A program made the translations under genes and the position numbers. A model generated the notes under the pieces. That model made no database searches, was not told the DNA's origin, and was given only the letters and a program-made list of their open reading frames with translations. This document shows positions 6,986-17,547 of a stretch of 64,000 nt of DNA, piece by piece; the first letter of the stretch is position 1, and each line of letters opens with the position of its first letter. Source of the stretch: Kytococcus schroeteri (GTDB lineage Bacteria; Actinomycetota; Actinomycetes; Actinomycetales; Dermatophilaceae); contig NZ_JBHLVH010000019.1 in the NCBI RefSeq assembly GCF_042433515.1, forward strand, positions 1 to 64,000, read 5' to 3'.

Positions 6986-8815
6986 ATGCTCCGCACCCAC
7001 CAGGTCGGCACGCTCCGCGCCGAGCACGCCGGCCAGACCGTCACCCTCACCGGCTGGGTGGCCCGCCGCCGCGACCACGGTGGCGTGGCCTTCCTCGACC
7101 TGCGCGACGCCTCCGGCGTGGCCCAGGTGGTGGCCCGCGACGAGGTCCTCGAGTCCGGTGGCGCCCACGACCTGCGCAACGAGTACGTCGTGCGCATCAC
7201 CGGCGACGTGCGCGTGCGCCCCGACGGCAACGTGAACCCCGACCTGCCCACCGGCGAGGTCGAGGTCGTGGCCGGCGAGCTCGAGGTGCTCAACCCCGCC
7301 GCGCCCTTGCCGTTCCAGATCGACGAGCGCGTCGAGGTGGGCGAGGAGGCCCGCCTGAAGCACCGCTACCTGGACCTGCGCCGCCCGGGCGCCCGCTCCG
7401 CCGGTGCCGCCCTGCGCCTGCGCAGCAAGGCCAACGCCGCCGCCCGCCGCGTGCTGGAGGGCCACGACTTCGTGGAGGTCGAGACGCCCACCCTGACGCG
7501 CTCCACCCCCGAGGGCGCCCGCGACTTCCTCGTGCCGGCCCGCCTGGCCCCCGGCAGCTGGTACGCCCTGCCGCAGAGCCCGCAGCTGTTCAAGCAGCTG
7601 CTCATGGTCGGCGGCATGGAGCGCTACTACCAGATCGCCCGCTGCTATCGCGACGAGGACTTCCGCGCCGACCGCCAGCCGGAGTTCACCCAGCTCGACA
7701 TCGAGATGTCCTTCGTCACCCAGGACGACGTCATGGCCCTCGGCGAGGAGATCGCCCAGGAGGTCTGGGCCCTCATCGGGGTGGACGTGCCCACCCCGAT
7801 GCCGCGCATGACCTACCGCGAGGCGATGGAGAAGTACGGCTCGGACAAGCCCGACCTGCGCTTCGACCTCACCCTCACCGACTGCACCGAGTTCTTCGCC
7901 GACACGCCGTTCCGCGTGTTCCAGGCGCCGTACGTGGGCTCGGTCGTCATGCCCGGTGGTGCGAGCCAGCCGCGCAAGCAGCTCGACGCATGGCAGGAGT
8001 GGGCCAAGCAGCGCGGCGCCAAGGGCCTGGCCTACGTGCTCGTCGGCGAGGACGGCGAGCTGTCCGGCCCGGTGAGCAAGAACATCTCCGAGGAGGAGAA
8101 GGCCGGCATCGCCGCCCATGTGGGCGCCAACCCCGGCGACTGCATCTTCTTCGCCGCCGGCCCGGCCAAGGAGGCCCGCGCCCTGCTGGGTGCGGCCCGC
8201 CTGGAGATCGGCCGCCGCTGCGACCTCATCGACGAGGACGCCTGGTCGTTCCTGTGGGTGGTGGACGCACCGCTGTTCGAGCCGGCCGCCGACGCCGTGG
8301 CCTCCGGTGACGTCGCCGTGGGCGAGGGCGCCTGGACCGCCGTGCACCACGCCTTCACCTCCCCGAAGCCCGAGTGCATGGACACCTTCGACACCGACCC
8401 GGGCGAGGCCCTGTCCTACGCCTACGACATGGTCTGCAACGGCAACGAGATCGGCGGTGGCTCCATCCGTGTGCACCGCCGCGACGTGCAGGAGCGCATC
8501 TTCAAGGTCATGGGCCTGTCGACCGAGGAGGCGCAGGAGAAGTTCGGCTTCCTCCTGGAGGCGTTCTCCTACGGCGCCCCGCCCCACGGCGGCATCGCGT
8601 TCGGCTGGGACCGCGTGGTGGCCCTGCTCTCGGGCAGCGACTCGATCCGCAACGTCATCGCCTTCCCGAAGTCCGGTGGCGGCTACGACCCGCTGACCGA
8701 CGCCCCGGCGCCCATCTCCGCGCAGCAGCGCGAGGAGGCCGGCGTGGACTTCGAGCCCGAGGAGGACGAGGACGCCGCGCAGGACACCTCGGAGGTGGCC
8801 CCGGCTACGAGCTGA
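6986..8815 (+). CDS. aspS: aspartate-tRNA ligase
   Basis: Class IIb aminoacyl-tRNA synthetase charging tRNA-Asp. The 609-residue product has an N-terminal OB fold (LTGWVARRRDHGGVAFLDLRD), class II motif 2 (ARCYRDEDFRADRQPEF) and motif 3 (GIAFGWDRVVALL), plus the bacterial GAD insertion. The ATG at 6986 is preceded by AAAGGA. An upstream in-frame GTG at 6794 is rejected because the sequence between is the T-box leader. The last 30 residues are an acidic tail. Whether it also charges tRNA-Asn cannot be read here, though many actinobacterial AspRS enzymes do. Confidence 0.97.
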   Translation: MLRTHQVGTLRAEHAGQTVTLTGWVARRRDHGGVAFLDLRDASGVAQVVARDEVLESGGAHDLRNEYVVRITGDVRVRPDGNVNPDLPTGEVEVVAGELEVLNPAAPLPFQIDERVEVGEEARLKHRYLDLRRPGARSAGAALRLRSKANAAARRVLEGHDFVEVETPTLTRSTPEGARDFLVPARLAPGSWYALPQSPQLFKQLLMVGGMERYYQIARCYRDEDFRADRQPEFTQLDIEMSFVTQDDVMALGEEIAQEVWALIGVDVPTPMPRMTYREAMEKYGSDKPDLRFDLTLTDCTEFFADTPFRVFQAPYVGSVVMPGGASQPRKQLDAWQEWAKQRGAKGLAYVLVGEDGELSGPVSKNISEEEKAGIAAHVGANPGDCIFFAAGPAKEARALLGAARLEIGRRCDLIDEDAWSFLWVVDAPLFEPAADAVASGDVAVGEGAWTAVHHAFTSPKPECMDTFDTDPGEALSYAYDMVCNGNEIGGGSIRVHRRDVQERIFKVMGLSTEEAQEKFGFLLEAFSYGAPPHGGIAFGWDRVVALLSGSDSIRNVIAFPKSGGGYDPLTDAPAPISAQQREEAGVDFEPEEDEDAAQDTSEVAPATS

Positions 8816-8846
8816 GCGCCGGCCGCGCCCATGGTTGGCCCGGCGC
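8816..8846. terminator. hairpin between convergent aspS and GNAT gene
   Basis: GCGCCGG (8816-8822) pairs with CCGGCGC (8840-8846), with a further GGCC/GGCC inside. It begins right after the aspS stop and ends just before the stop of the convergent gene, the usual place for a shared terminator. There is no T-run. Confidence 0.45.
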
Positions 8847-8848
8847 CC

Positions 8849-9676
8849 TCAGCAGCAGCCGGCCGTGGCCCCGTGCCACGGCCGGCTGTCCCATGCCCAG
8901 GCGGTCTCGTAGCCGATCGACCGGTAGAGCGCCCGGGCGGTGTCGTTGTCGCTGTACATGCCCAGGGTGCAGACGCCGGTGCGCCGGACCTCGGCGAGTG
9001 TGAGCGACTCCGTCACCAGCCGGCCCAGCCCCTGCCCGCGGGCATCCCCGCGGGTGACGATGCCGGCCAGGTGCGGCACCTCGTCGGTGAAGGGCTGGCT
9101 CGCCCCGAGGGCCAGCAGCGGCCCCTGGGTCGGCCGGCCCTCCAGCGCGCCCTCGCGCACGCCCTGCCACAGGGTGCTCAGGCCAGCGCCGGGTTCGCCC
9201 TCGGCGGTGGGGGACCACTGCTCGGAGAAGGCCGCCATCTCCGCGGCGTCGGAGGCGTCGTCGAGGGTGACCACGGCGTCGAGGCCGAGGCGGCCACCGG
9301 AGGTCGGGGCGGACGAGACGGCGGGGGAACTGGTGCGTGGCGCGGTCACCCACATCCAGTCCCAGCGCCCGCCGGGCTCGATGCCGTGCGCGTCGAGCAG
9401 GTGCCCGTGCTCGGCCGGCACGCTGATGCCCTCGGCGCCCCACTCGGCCAGCAGGTCGTCGAGGACCTCGTGCACCAGGGCCTCCATCCCGGCGCGCGCT
9501 CCGAACAGGAAGGCGCTGCGCCGCACCCGGCCGAGGCGGTGACGCACCCGGAGCGTGGCGACGGCACCCCGGTGCTCCAGGGCGGGGGCGGGGAGATCGG
9601 CGGGCACGCCCCAGCGCACGTAGGGGTCGTGGCCCGAGGCCTCGAGGAGTTCTGCACGGGTCCGGATCTGGCGCAC
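8849..9676 (-). CDS. GNAT family N-acetyltransferase
   Basis: A 275-residue protein whose C-terminal half is a GNAT acetyltransferase fold. The acetyl-CoA pyrophosphate-binding motif is RGDARGQGLGRLV, followed by the typical end segment with SDNDTARALYRSIGY. The N-terminal half (about 1-130) is a separate domain with no motif I recognise, and the substrate is unknown. It starts with GTG and is divergent from rarA, with 53 bases between starts. Confidence 0.82.
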   Translation of the reverse strand: MRQIRTRAELLEASGHDPYVRWGVPADLPAPALEHRGAVATLRVRHRLGRVRRSAFLFGARAGMEALVHEVLDDLLAEWGAEGISVPAEHGHLLDAHGIEPGGRWDWMWVTAPRTSSPAVSSAPTSGGRLGLDAVVTLDDASDAAEMAAFSEQWSPTAEGEPGAGLSTLWQGVREGALEGRPTQGPLLALGASQPFTDEVPHLAGIVTRGDARGQGLGRLVTESLTLAEVRRTGVCTLGMYSDNDTARALYRSIGYETAWAWDSRPWHGATAGCC

Positions 9677-9717
9677 GGGCGCAGTGTGCCACCGGCGTCG
9701 CCCAGGTGTGCGCCACC

Positions 9718-9723
9718 TACGCT
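9718..9723 (+). promoter_or_regulatory. -10 box of rarA (leaderless)
   Basis: TACGCT ends 6 bases before the ATG at 9730. There is no Shine-Dalgarno before that ATG other than a G-run that is too close, so the mRNA probably starts at the start codon. Confidence 0.5.
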
Positions 9724-9729
9724 GGGGGC

Positions 9730-11130
9730 ATGACCGACACCCCCGACCTGTTCAGCACCGCCGGCGGGGGAGCCGGCACCGGGGGAGGGCAGGCCGTGCC
9801 CGGCGCGGACTGGAACCCCGACGAGCCGCTCGCCGCCCGCCTGCGGCCCCGCTCCCTCGACGAGGTGGTCGGCCAGCGGGAGGCGCTGGCCCCGGGGAGC
9901 CCCCTGCGCCGCCTCATCGAGGGCCGGCAGGGCGTGGCCGGGTCGTCCTCGGCGATCCTCTGGGGACCGGCGGGCACCGGCAAGACCACGCTCTCGCGCC
10001 TGGTGGCCGATGCCGCGGGCCGCACCTTCGTGCAGCTCTCGGCCGTCACCGCCGGGGTCAAGGACGTGCGTGCGGTGATGGACGCCGCCCGGCGGGAGAA
10101 GGCGATGTACGGCCGGCAGACCGTGCTCTTCCTGGACGAGATCCACCGGTTCACCAAGGCCCAGCAGGACGCCCTGCTGCCGGGCGTGGAGGACCGCACC
10201 GTCATCCTCGTGGCCGCCACCACGGAGAACCCCAGCTTCACAGTGGTGACCCCGCTGCTGAGCCGCTCGATCCTCGTGCGTCTCACGAGCCTGGCCGACG
10301 AGGACGTGCGCACCCTGCTGGAGCGCGCCGTGGCCGACGAGCGGGGTCTGGCCGGGAGGTTCGCCCTCACCGACGAGGCCCGTGACGGCATCGTGCGGCT
10401 GGCCGGGGGAGACGGGCGCCGTGCGCTCACCACGCTGGAGGCGGCCGCGGGCGCCGCGGAGTCCGCCGTGCCACCGGGCGCCGAGGGGGACGACCCGGTG
10501 GAGATCGCCGCAACGCACGTGGAGCAGGCGCTGGACACGGCGGTGGTGGGCTACGACCGGGACGGTGACGCGCACTACGACGTGACGAGCGCCTTCATCA
10601 AGTCGATGCGGGGCTCGGACGTGGATGCCGCCCTGCACTACCTGGCCCGGCAGATCGAGGCGGGGGAGGACCCGCGTTTCATCGCGCGTCGCGTGGTCAT
10701 CGCCGCCAGCGAGGACGTGGGCATGGCCGACCCCGCGGCCCTGCAGACCGCCGTGGCCGCGATGCACGCCGTGGCGCAGATCGGCATGCCCGAGGCGCGG
10801 ATCGTGCTGGCCCAGGCCGTGGTGCACGTGGCGCTCGCGCCGCCCTCGAACGCCGTCTACACCGGGATCGACGCGGCGCTGGCCGACGTGCGGGCCGGCA
10901 AGGGACGTAGCGTGCCGCCCCACCTGCGTGACGCGCACTACTCCGGTGCGGCGTCGCTGGGCCACGGGGTGGGCTACCAGTACGCGCACGATGCCGACGG
11001 CGGTGTGGCCACCCAGCAGTACCTGCCCGAGGACCTTGCTGACGCCAGCTACTACCGGCCCACCGGGCGGGGTTTCGAGGCCACCCTGGCCGAGCGGTGG
11101 CAGCGCCTGCGGGCCCGTCTGCGCCGCTGA
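9730..11130 (+). CDS. rarA: replication-associated recombination ATPase RarA (MgsA)
   Basis: A 466-residue AAA+ ATPase of the RarA/MgsA/WRNIP1 family, which acts at stalled replication forks. It has Walker A GPAGTGKT (79-86), Walker B VLFLDEIHRF (D136-E137), sensor 1 AATTENPSF, and the C-terminal tetramerisation region with the family segments DPRFIARR and ASEDVGMADP. The ATG at 9730 is chosen over the open frame from 9706 because of the -10 spacing. It follows aspS in many actinobacteria. The Gly-rich N-terminus contains DLF, which might contact a replication partner (speculative). Confidence 0.94.
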   Translation: MTDTPDLFSTAGGGAGTGGGQAVPGADWNPDEPLAARLRPRSLDEVVGQREALAPGSPLRRLIEGRQGVAGSSSAILWGPAGTGKTTLSRLVADAAGRTFVQLSAVTAGVKDVRAVMDAARREKAMYGRQTVLFLDEIHRFTKAQQDALLPGVEDRTVILVAATTENPSFTVVTPLLSRSILVRLTSLADEDVRTLLERAVADERGLAGRFALTDEARDGIVRLAGGDGRRALTTLEAAAGAAESAVPPGAEGDDPVEIAATHVEQALDTAVVGYDRDGDAHYDVTSAFIKSMRGSDVDAALHYLARQIEAGEDPRFIARRVVIAASEDVGMADPAALQTAVAAMHAVAQIGMPEARIVLAQAVVHVALAPPSNAVYTGIDAALADVRAGKGRSVPPHLRDAHYSGAASLGHGVGYQYAHDADGGVATQQYLPEDLADASYYRPTGRGFEATLAERWQRLRARLRR

Positions 11131-11280
11131 GGGATCCCGCGGCGCCGGCCGCAAGGTGTAGGCCGCGTCACGGCTACGTCACGAATCGGTTACAGCCTGA
11201 CGCGTTCTCTGGCGGAGACACCCTCGGGTCCACATGATGGGCGTGCCCAAGCGGGCACGACCATCACCGAGGAGACATCA
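11131..11280 (+). promoter_or_regulatory. control region upstream of peptide-transport operon 1
   Basis: No gene. It contains two CGTCACG copies (11166-11172 and 11177-11183) spaced 11 bases, one helical turn, followed by GGTTACAGCC. A hairpin CGTGCCC/GGGCACG lies at 11242-11259, just ahead of the ribosome site GAGGAGA (11269-11275). No convincing -10 box was found. The tandem repeats are a plausible operator; the binding protein is unknown. Confidence 0.4.
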
Positions 11281-12321
11281 GTGCAGAGCCTGGACGACTC
11301 GAAGCTCTCCCGCGACGCCGACCCGGCCACCGCGACGCCGGCGACTCAGGACGGCGGAACGACCGCGGCCGCGACGGCCTCGACGCGCTTCGAGACCAAG
11401 ACGCCCACCCAGATCGCCCTGCGGCGCCTGGCGTACGACAAGGTCGCGATGATGTCGCTCGGCTGTGCGCTGACCTTCGTGGTCCTCGGTCTGCTGGCCG
11501 GCACGATCAACAACCTGCGCGGCGTGGACCCGATCATGAGTGACACCCGGTTCATCGACGTGGGCGGGTACCCCCTGTTCACCGCCAGCTGGGAGTACCC
11601 CTTCGGCGTGGACACCGGAAACGGCCGCGACCTCCTCGGTCGGTGGCTCCTGGGCATCCGGCCCTCGCTGATCATCTCGGTCACCGCCGCCGCCGCGGTT
11701 ACGGTCATCGGCACCGCGCTCGGACTGCTGGCTGGCTACCTCGGCGGCATCGTCGACAACATCGTGTCCTTCCTCATCGACGTGGTGCAGTCCCTGCCCT
11801 TCCTGCTCTTCGCCATCGCCCTGGTGCCGATCGCCGTGAACCGCGTCGCGGGGATCAAGGGCGGGTTCATCCCCGACGATCAGGTGGCCGACATCCGCTT
11901 CTGGGTGCTCACCGTGGTGCTCATCCTGTTCGGCTGGCCCGGTCTGGCCCGCCTGGTGCGTGGTGAGGTCATCTCGATGCGCGAGCGCGAGTACGTGCAG
12001 GCCGCCCGGGCTCTGGGCGTCCCCACGGGCCAGATCCTCCGCAAGGAGATCCTGCCCAACCTGCTCAGCCCGATCATCGTCTCGCTGACCACCGCGATCC
12101 CGGCGTTCATCGCCGCCGAAGCCGGTCTGTCCCTGCTCGGGGTCGGCCTGCGCGAGCCGGCCGTCTCCTGGGGTCTGACCATCCAGGGTGCGCAGCACTC
12201 GTTCATGCAGCACCCGCTCTACCTGTGGATGCCGGTCATCGGACTCTCCCTCCTCGTGCTCTCGCTCAGCCTGCTGGGCGATGCCGTGAACGACGCGTTC
12301 AACCCCCACACCCGTCGCTGA
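11281..12321 (+). CDS. peptide ABC transporter permease, DppC/OppC-like (operon 1)
   Basis: A 346-residue inner-membrane permease of the DppBC family. A roughly 55-residue cytoplasmic N-terminus precedes the first membrane segment (SLGCALTFVVLGLLAG). The EAA loop (YVQAARALGVPTGQILRKEILPNL), which contacts the ATPases, lies in the C-terminal half. About six membrane segments are visible. It starts with GTG after GAGGAGA. It pairs with the DppB-like permease at 14347. Placing the C permease first in the operon, ahead of the binding protein, is unusual. Confidence 0.92.
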   Translation: MQSLDDSKLSRDADPATATPATQDGGTTAAATASTRFETKTPTQIALRRLAYDKVAMMSLGCALTFVVLGLLAGTINNLRGVDPIMSDTRFIDVGGYPLFTASWEYPFGVDTGNGRDLLGRWLLGIRPSLIISVTAAAAVTVIGTALGLLAGYLGGIVDNIVSFLIDVVQSLPFLLFAIALVPIAVNRVAGIKGGFIPDDQVADIRFWVLTVVLILFGWPGLARLVRGEVISMREREYVQAARALGVPTGQILRKEILPNLLSPIIVSLTTAIPAFIAAEAGLSLLGVGLREPAVSWGLTIQGAQHSFMQHPLYLWMPVIGLSLLVLSLSLLGDAVNDAFNPHTRR

Positions 12322-12385
12322 CCGTCGGTCACGACCTCACACACGTCCCCGGACTCACCGGGGCGCCCAGAAGGAGATACCCACC

Positions 12386-14188
12386 ATGCGACTCACCCAG
12401 TTCGCAGCCGTCGCGGCCGTCGGCTCCCTGACCCTTGCGGCGTGCGGCGGCGGTAGCCCGTCGGACAACAACCAGAGCCAGACCGGTGGCGGTGACACGA
12501 CCTCCGGTGGTGGCGAGACCACCTCCGGTGGTGGCGAGACCACCAGCGAGGCGCCCAAGGAGGCCTCCGCCGGCATGGTGCCGGACGCCAAGGGTCCGGC
12601 CAAGGAGGTGGAGGGTGCCAAGAAGGGCGGCACCCTGAAGATCCTCTCCGCGGCCGCCCCGGCCACCTTCGACCCGTCCGCGCAGTTCTACCAGGACGTC
12701 AACGCGATCATGAACCTCACGACGCGTCGCCTGACCCAGTACCGCACCAACGCCGACGGCACCTCCGAGCTGGTCCCGGACCTGGCCACCGACCTGGGCA
12801 CCGAGTCCAAGGACGGCAAGACCTGGACCTTCACCCTCAAGGACGACCTGAAGTACGAGGACGGCTCGCCGATCACCGCCGAGGACGTGGCCTACGGCAT
12901 CAAGCGCTCGTTCGCCCAGGAGGAGCTGCCCGGCGGCCCCACCTACCAGAACGAGTACTTCAAGGACGGTGACAAGTACAAGGGTCCCTTCCAGGACGGT
13001 GAGGACTTCGCCGGCGTGACGGTCAAGGACGAGAAGACCATCGAGATCCACCTCAAGCAGAAGTGGCCGACCTTCCCCTACTTCGCCGCCTTCACCCAGA
13101 TGTCGCCGATCCCCAAGGACAAGGACACCAAGGAGAAGTACGGCGACCACCCGCTGGCCACCGGCCCGTACAAGTTCAAGGAGTACCAGAAGGGCGCCCG
13201 CCTGGTCCTGGAGAAGAACGACCAGTGGACCGCCGACTCCGACCCGGCCCGCCACCAGTACCCGGACACCATCGAGTTCACCTTCTCCGGTGACTACGAC
13301 GCGTTCGGCCAGCAGATCGCGGCGAGCAACGGCCCCGACGCCACCTCGCTGATGTACGACGGCGTGCCCGGTGGTGTGGCCCAGCAGTTCCAGGGTGAGC
13401 TGAAGGACCGCTTGGCGAGCAACTCCAGCCCGTGCGTGTCCTACGTCTCCATGGACACCCGCAAGATCCCCCTGGAGGTCCGCAAGGCGGTCGCCGCCGC
13501 GTGGCCGTACGACCAGATCCGCAAGGCCGCCGGTGAGACCGAGCTGGACTTCGACCCGGCCACGTCGTACATGTCCACCTCGGTGCCGGGCTTCAAGCCG
13601 GAGCCCTCGGAGAACCTGCCCGGTCAGGGCCAGGGTGACCCGGAGAAGGCCAAGCAGATGCTCAAGGACGCCGGCAAGGAGGGCTTCGAGCTGTCCTACT
13701 ACTACTCGGTGGACAACCCGGTGGCCCAGAAGACCAACACCGCCCGGAAGCAGGCTCTCGAGAAGGCCGGCTTCACGGTGAAGGACCAGGGTGTGCCGCG
13801 CGCCGAGATGCGCGAGCTCATCGCCAAGACCGACGCCGACACCAACATGATGATGGGCCCGGCCGGCTGGTGCTACGACTGGCCGCAGGGTGACGCCGTG
13901 TACCCGGCCATCTTCCTGGGCTCCTCGCAGCTCTCCGGCCACTCGGTCGGCTTCCTCAAGGAGGCCGGTCTGGACAAGGAGATGAACCGCATCAAGGCCC
14001 TCCCGGCCGAGAAGCAGGGTGCGGAGTGGTCGAAGTTCGACAAGAAGGTGCGTGACGAGTTCCTGCCGGCCATCCCGACGGACGCCAGCAAGGCCAACGC
14101 CATCTTCGGCACCAAGGTGCACAACGTGAACATCGACCCGAACCTGGGCATGCCGGACCTCGCCGGCGTCTGGGTCGACGGCGAGTGA
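12386..14188 (+). CDS. peptide ABC transporter substrate-binding lipoprotein (operon 1)
   Basis: A 600-residue family 5 extracellular solute-binding protein (OppA/DppA type). The signal peptide ends in lipobox LAAC, with Cys20 as the lipid anchor. A low-complexity linker with two GGGETTS repeats follows (encoded by 21-base direct repeats near 12500-12545). The SBP_bac_5 body begins with KKGGTLKILSAAAPATFDPS. The ATG has an ideal ribosome site, AAGGAGAT, 8 bases upstream. The ligand is probably an oligopeptide, but specificity cannot be read from sequence. Confidence 0.93.
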   Translation: MRLTQFAAVAAVGSLTLAACGGGSPSDNNQSQTGGGDTTSGGGETTSGGGETTSEAPKEASAGMVPDAKGPAKEVEGAKKGGTLKILSAAAPATFDPSAQFYQDVNAIMNLTTRRLTQYRTNADGTSELVPDLATDLGTESKDGKTWTFTLKDDLKYEDGSPITAEDVAYGIKRSFAQEELPGGPTYQNEYFKDGDKYKGPFQDGEDFAGVTVKDEKTIEIHLKQKWPTFPYFAAFTQMSPIPKDKDTKEKYGDHPLATGPYKFKEYQKGARLVLEKNDQWTADSDPARHQYPDTIEFTFSGDYDAFGQQIAASNGPDATSLMYDGVPGGVAQQFQGELKDRLASNSSPCVSYVSMDTRKIPLEVRKAVAAAWPYDQIRKAAGETELDFDPATSYMSTSVPGFKPEPSENLPGQGQGDPEKAKQMLKDAGKEGFELSYYYSVDNPVAQKTNTARKQALEKAGFTVKDQGVPRAEMRELIAKTDADTNMMMGPAGWCYDWPQGDAVYPAIFLGSSQLSGHSVGFLKEAGLDKEMNRIKALPAEKQGAEWSKFDKKVRDEFLPAIPTDASKANAIFGTKVHNVNIDPNLGMPDLAGVWVDGE

Positions 14189-14245
14189 CCCGCCGGTCGG
14201 GGGAGGCTCCCTGAGCCGAACCCGACCACGCGGTCCGCCGCACCT

Positions 14246-14277
14246 GCGGTGGCGGGGCCCACGCGCCCCGCCACCGC
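14246..14277 (+). terminator. strong hairpin between binding-protein and permease genes
   Basis: GCGGTGGCGGGGC (14246-14258) and GCCCCGCCACCGC (14265-14277) pair over 13 perfect base pairs with a 6-base loop. It sits in the 158-base gap after the binding-protein gene and has no T-run. Such structures commonly stabilise or attenuate the mRNA so that more binding protein than permease is made; that role is inferred. Confidence 0.55.
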
Positions 14278-14346
14278 CCCCTCCGGGCGTGACCCGCCCG
14301 GTACCCACCCAGCAGCCCACACCCCACCACCACTCAGGAGTCCCGG

Positions 14347-15342
14347 GTGCTCGTCTACATCCTGCGCCGACTGGCCATCTCGGCGGCCGTGATCTTCACG
14401 GTCATCCTCATCACCTTCGTCGTGTTCTTCCTGGGTCCCAGCGACCCGGCCGGCGCCATCTGCGGTGAGTCGCCCTCGTGCACGCCCGAGCGCGTCGACC
14501 AGATCGCCGAGGCCCTCGGACTGAACGTGCCGCCGCAGCAGCAGTTCAAGGACTTCATCGGTGGCATCTTCATGGGTCGTGAGATCAGCAACGGTGGCTT
14601 CACCAAGGTGTGCGAGGCCCCCTGCCTGGGGTGGAGCTACTACCGCAACGCCCCCGTGACCGACCTGGTGCTCGCCGCCTTCCCCGTGACCGCCTCCCTG
14701 GTCTTCGGCGGCATGGTGGTGTACGTGGTGATCGCTCTGGTGGCCGGAGTGGTGGCCGCCAAGTACCGCGGCACCTTCATCGACCGGATCATCGTCGGGT
14801 TCAGCCAGACCGTCAGCTCGATCCCGTACTACGTGTGCGCGCTGATCTTCTTCCTCTACGCGATGGTGTTCACCGGCATCGTGCCCCGCTCGGCGTGGGT
14901 GGAACCGTGGAAGGACCCGGTGGCGTGGTTCCTCGGCCTCATCGGTGTGTGGCTGTTCTACGGCACCTGGGCGTCGGCGTCCTACATCCGCTACGTGCGC
15001 GCCTCGATGATCGACGTGCAGAACTCCGACTACGTGCGCACCGCCCGGGCCAAGGGCCTGGGCGAGACCACCGTGAGCTACAAGCACGCCCTGCGCGCCG
15101 CCATCGCTCCGTTCGTGACGCTGGTGGGCCTCTCGGTCTCCGCCGAGCTCATGGGCGCGATCTTCACCGAGACGATCTTCGGCCTGCCCGGGATGGGCAA
15201 GCTGGCCATCGAGTCGTTCGGCCACGACGACCTGCCGGTCATCGCCGGCACCGTCATCGTCGGAGCCGTGCTGGTGACGCTGGGCAACCTCATCGTCGAC
15301 CTGCTCTACGGCGTCATCGACCCGCGCGTCCGCCTCCAGTGA
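14347..15342 (+). CDS. peptide ABC transporter permease, DppB/OppB-like (operon 1)
   Basis: A 331-residue permease with the canonical DppB start (VLVYILRRLAIS) and about six membrane segments. Its EAA loop is YVRTARAKGLGETTVSYKHA. A periplasmic insertion (about residues 40-100) contains two Cys pairs, CGESPSC and CEAPC, which might form disulfides outside the membrane. The GTG start at 14347 follows CAGGAG. It is the partner of the DppC-like permease at 11281. Confidence 0.93.
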   Translation: MLVYILRRLAISAAVIFTVILITFVVFFLGPSDPAGAICGESPSCTPERVDQIAEALGLNVPPQQQFKDFIGGIFMGREISNGGFTKVCEAPCLGWSYYRNAPVTDLVLAAFPVTASLVFGGMVVYVVIALVAGVVAAKYRGTFIDRIIVGFSQTVSSIPYYVCALIFFLYAMVFTGIVPRSAWVEPWKDPVAWFLGLIGVWLFYGTWASASYIRYVRASMIDVQNSDYVRTARAKGLGETTVSYKHALRAAIAPFVTLVGLSVSAELMGAIFTETIFGLPGMGKLAIESFGHDDLPVIAGTVIVGAVLVTLGNLIVDLLYGVIDPRVRLQ

Positions 15343-15380
15343 CCGCCCAGGCACACCGACCCGGAACCGAGGACCTCCCC

Positions 15381-16471
15381 ATGACCACCCTTCCCACCAC
15401 CCCGGCCGACCCCGACGAGGTGTTCCACCGCCCTGAGCTGGGGCAGCCGCTGCTGTCCGTGCGCGACCTCAAGGTGGCCTTCCCCACCGAGGACGGCCTG
15501 GTGCGCGCCGTGAACGGCCTCAACTACGAGGTGTACCCGGGCCGCACGCTCGCCATCGTGGGCGAGTCCGGCTCCGGCAAGTCCGTCTCCACCATGGCCG
15601 TGATGGGCCTGCACGACCCCAAGCGCACGCGTATGTCCGGGTCGATCCAGCTCGACGGCCGCGAGATGGTGGGAGCCTCCCAGTCGCAGTTCCGCAAGGT
15701 GCGCGGCAGCGTCGCCTCGATGATCTTCCAGGACGCGCAGTCCTCGCTGCACCCCTACAAGCGGGTGGGGGACCAGATCATCGAGGCCTACCGGGTGCAC
15801 CACAACGTCTCGCGGTCCAAGGCGATGGCGCGCGCGGTGGAGATGCTCGACCGCGTGGGCATCCCCAACCCGCAGAAGCGCGCCAAGCAGTACCCCTTCG
15901 AGTTCTCCGGCGGTATGCGCCAGCGCGCCATGATCGCCCTCGGTCTGGTGAACGACCCCAAGCTGCTCATCGCCGACGAGCCCACCACGGCCCTCGACGT
16001 GACGGTGCAGGCCGGCATTCTCGACCTGCTCAAGGACCTGCAGCAGGAGTTCGGCTCGGCGATCATCCTCATCACCCACGACCTGGCCGTCGTGGCCGAG
16101 GTGGCCCACGACACGCTGGTGATGTACGCCGGCCGCGGTGTGGAGCGCGGCGAGACCCACCAGGTGCTCTCCGACCCGCGCCACCCCTACACCCGCGGCC
16201 TGCTCGGCTCGGTGCCCAGCATCAGCGAGACGCTGGGCGAGGAGCTCAAGCCGATCAAGGGCGCGCCGCCCAGCCTGACCAAGCTGCCCAGCGGCTGCTC
16301 GTTCCACCCACGCTGCGAGTTCGCCGCGCAGGTGCCCGACGACCTGTGCCGCACCGAGGTGCCCGGCCTCTCCGCGCCCCCCGGCACCGAGAACCGCCTC
16401 GTGCGCTGCCACCTCTCGGCCCTCGGCCTCGTGCCCGGTGAGCCGACCCCGACGAGCCAGGAGACCCTGCG

Positions 16472-16475
<4 letters not shown>
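15381..16475 (+). CDS. peptide ABC transporter ATP-binding protein, DppD/OppD-like (operon 1)
   Basis: A 364-residue ABC ATPase powering the transporter. It has Walker A GESGSGKS (61-68), signature FSGGMRQRAMIALGL, Walker B LLIADEPTTALD and the H-loop ITHDLAVVAE. The C-terminal oligopeptide-transporter extension carries the Cys motif CSFHPRCEFA, typical of OppD/DppD and in related proteins linked to an iron-sulfur site. The ATG follows 38 bases after the permease; its stop overlaps the next ATG (ATGA). Confidence 0.94.
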
Positions 16476-17536
<1,061 letters not shown>

Positions 17537-17547
17537 GCCCCACGCGA

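Noticed and set aside
12362..12385. The vector-like ribosome site AAGGAGATACCCACC before the binding-protein gene
   Set aside because: It is simply a near-ideal natural Shine-Dalgarno; the flanks are native high-GC sequence and nothing else resembles a vector.
12497..12545. Tandem 21-base repeats as a CRISPR or mobile repeat
   Set aside because: They encode an in-frame GGGETTS linker after the lipobox, with only two copies and no spacers.
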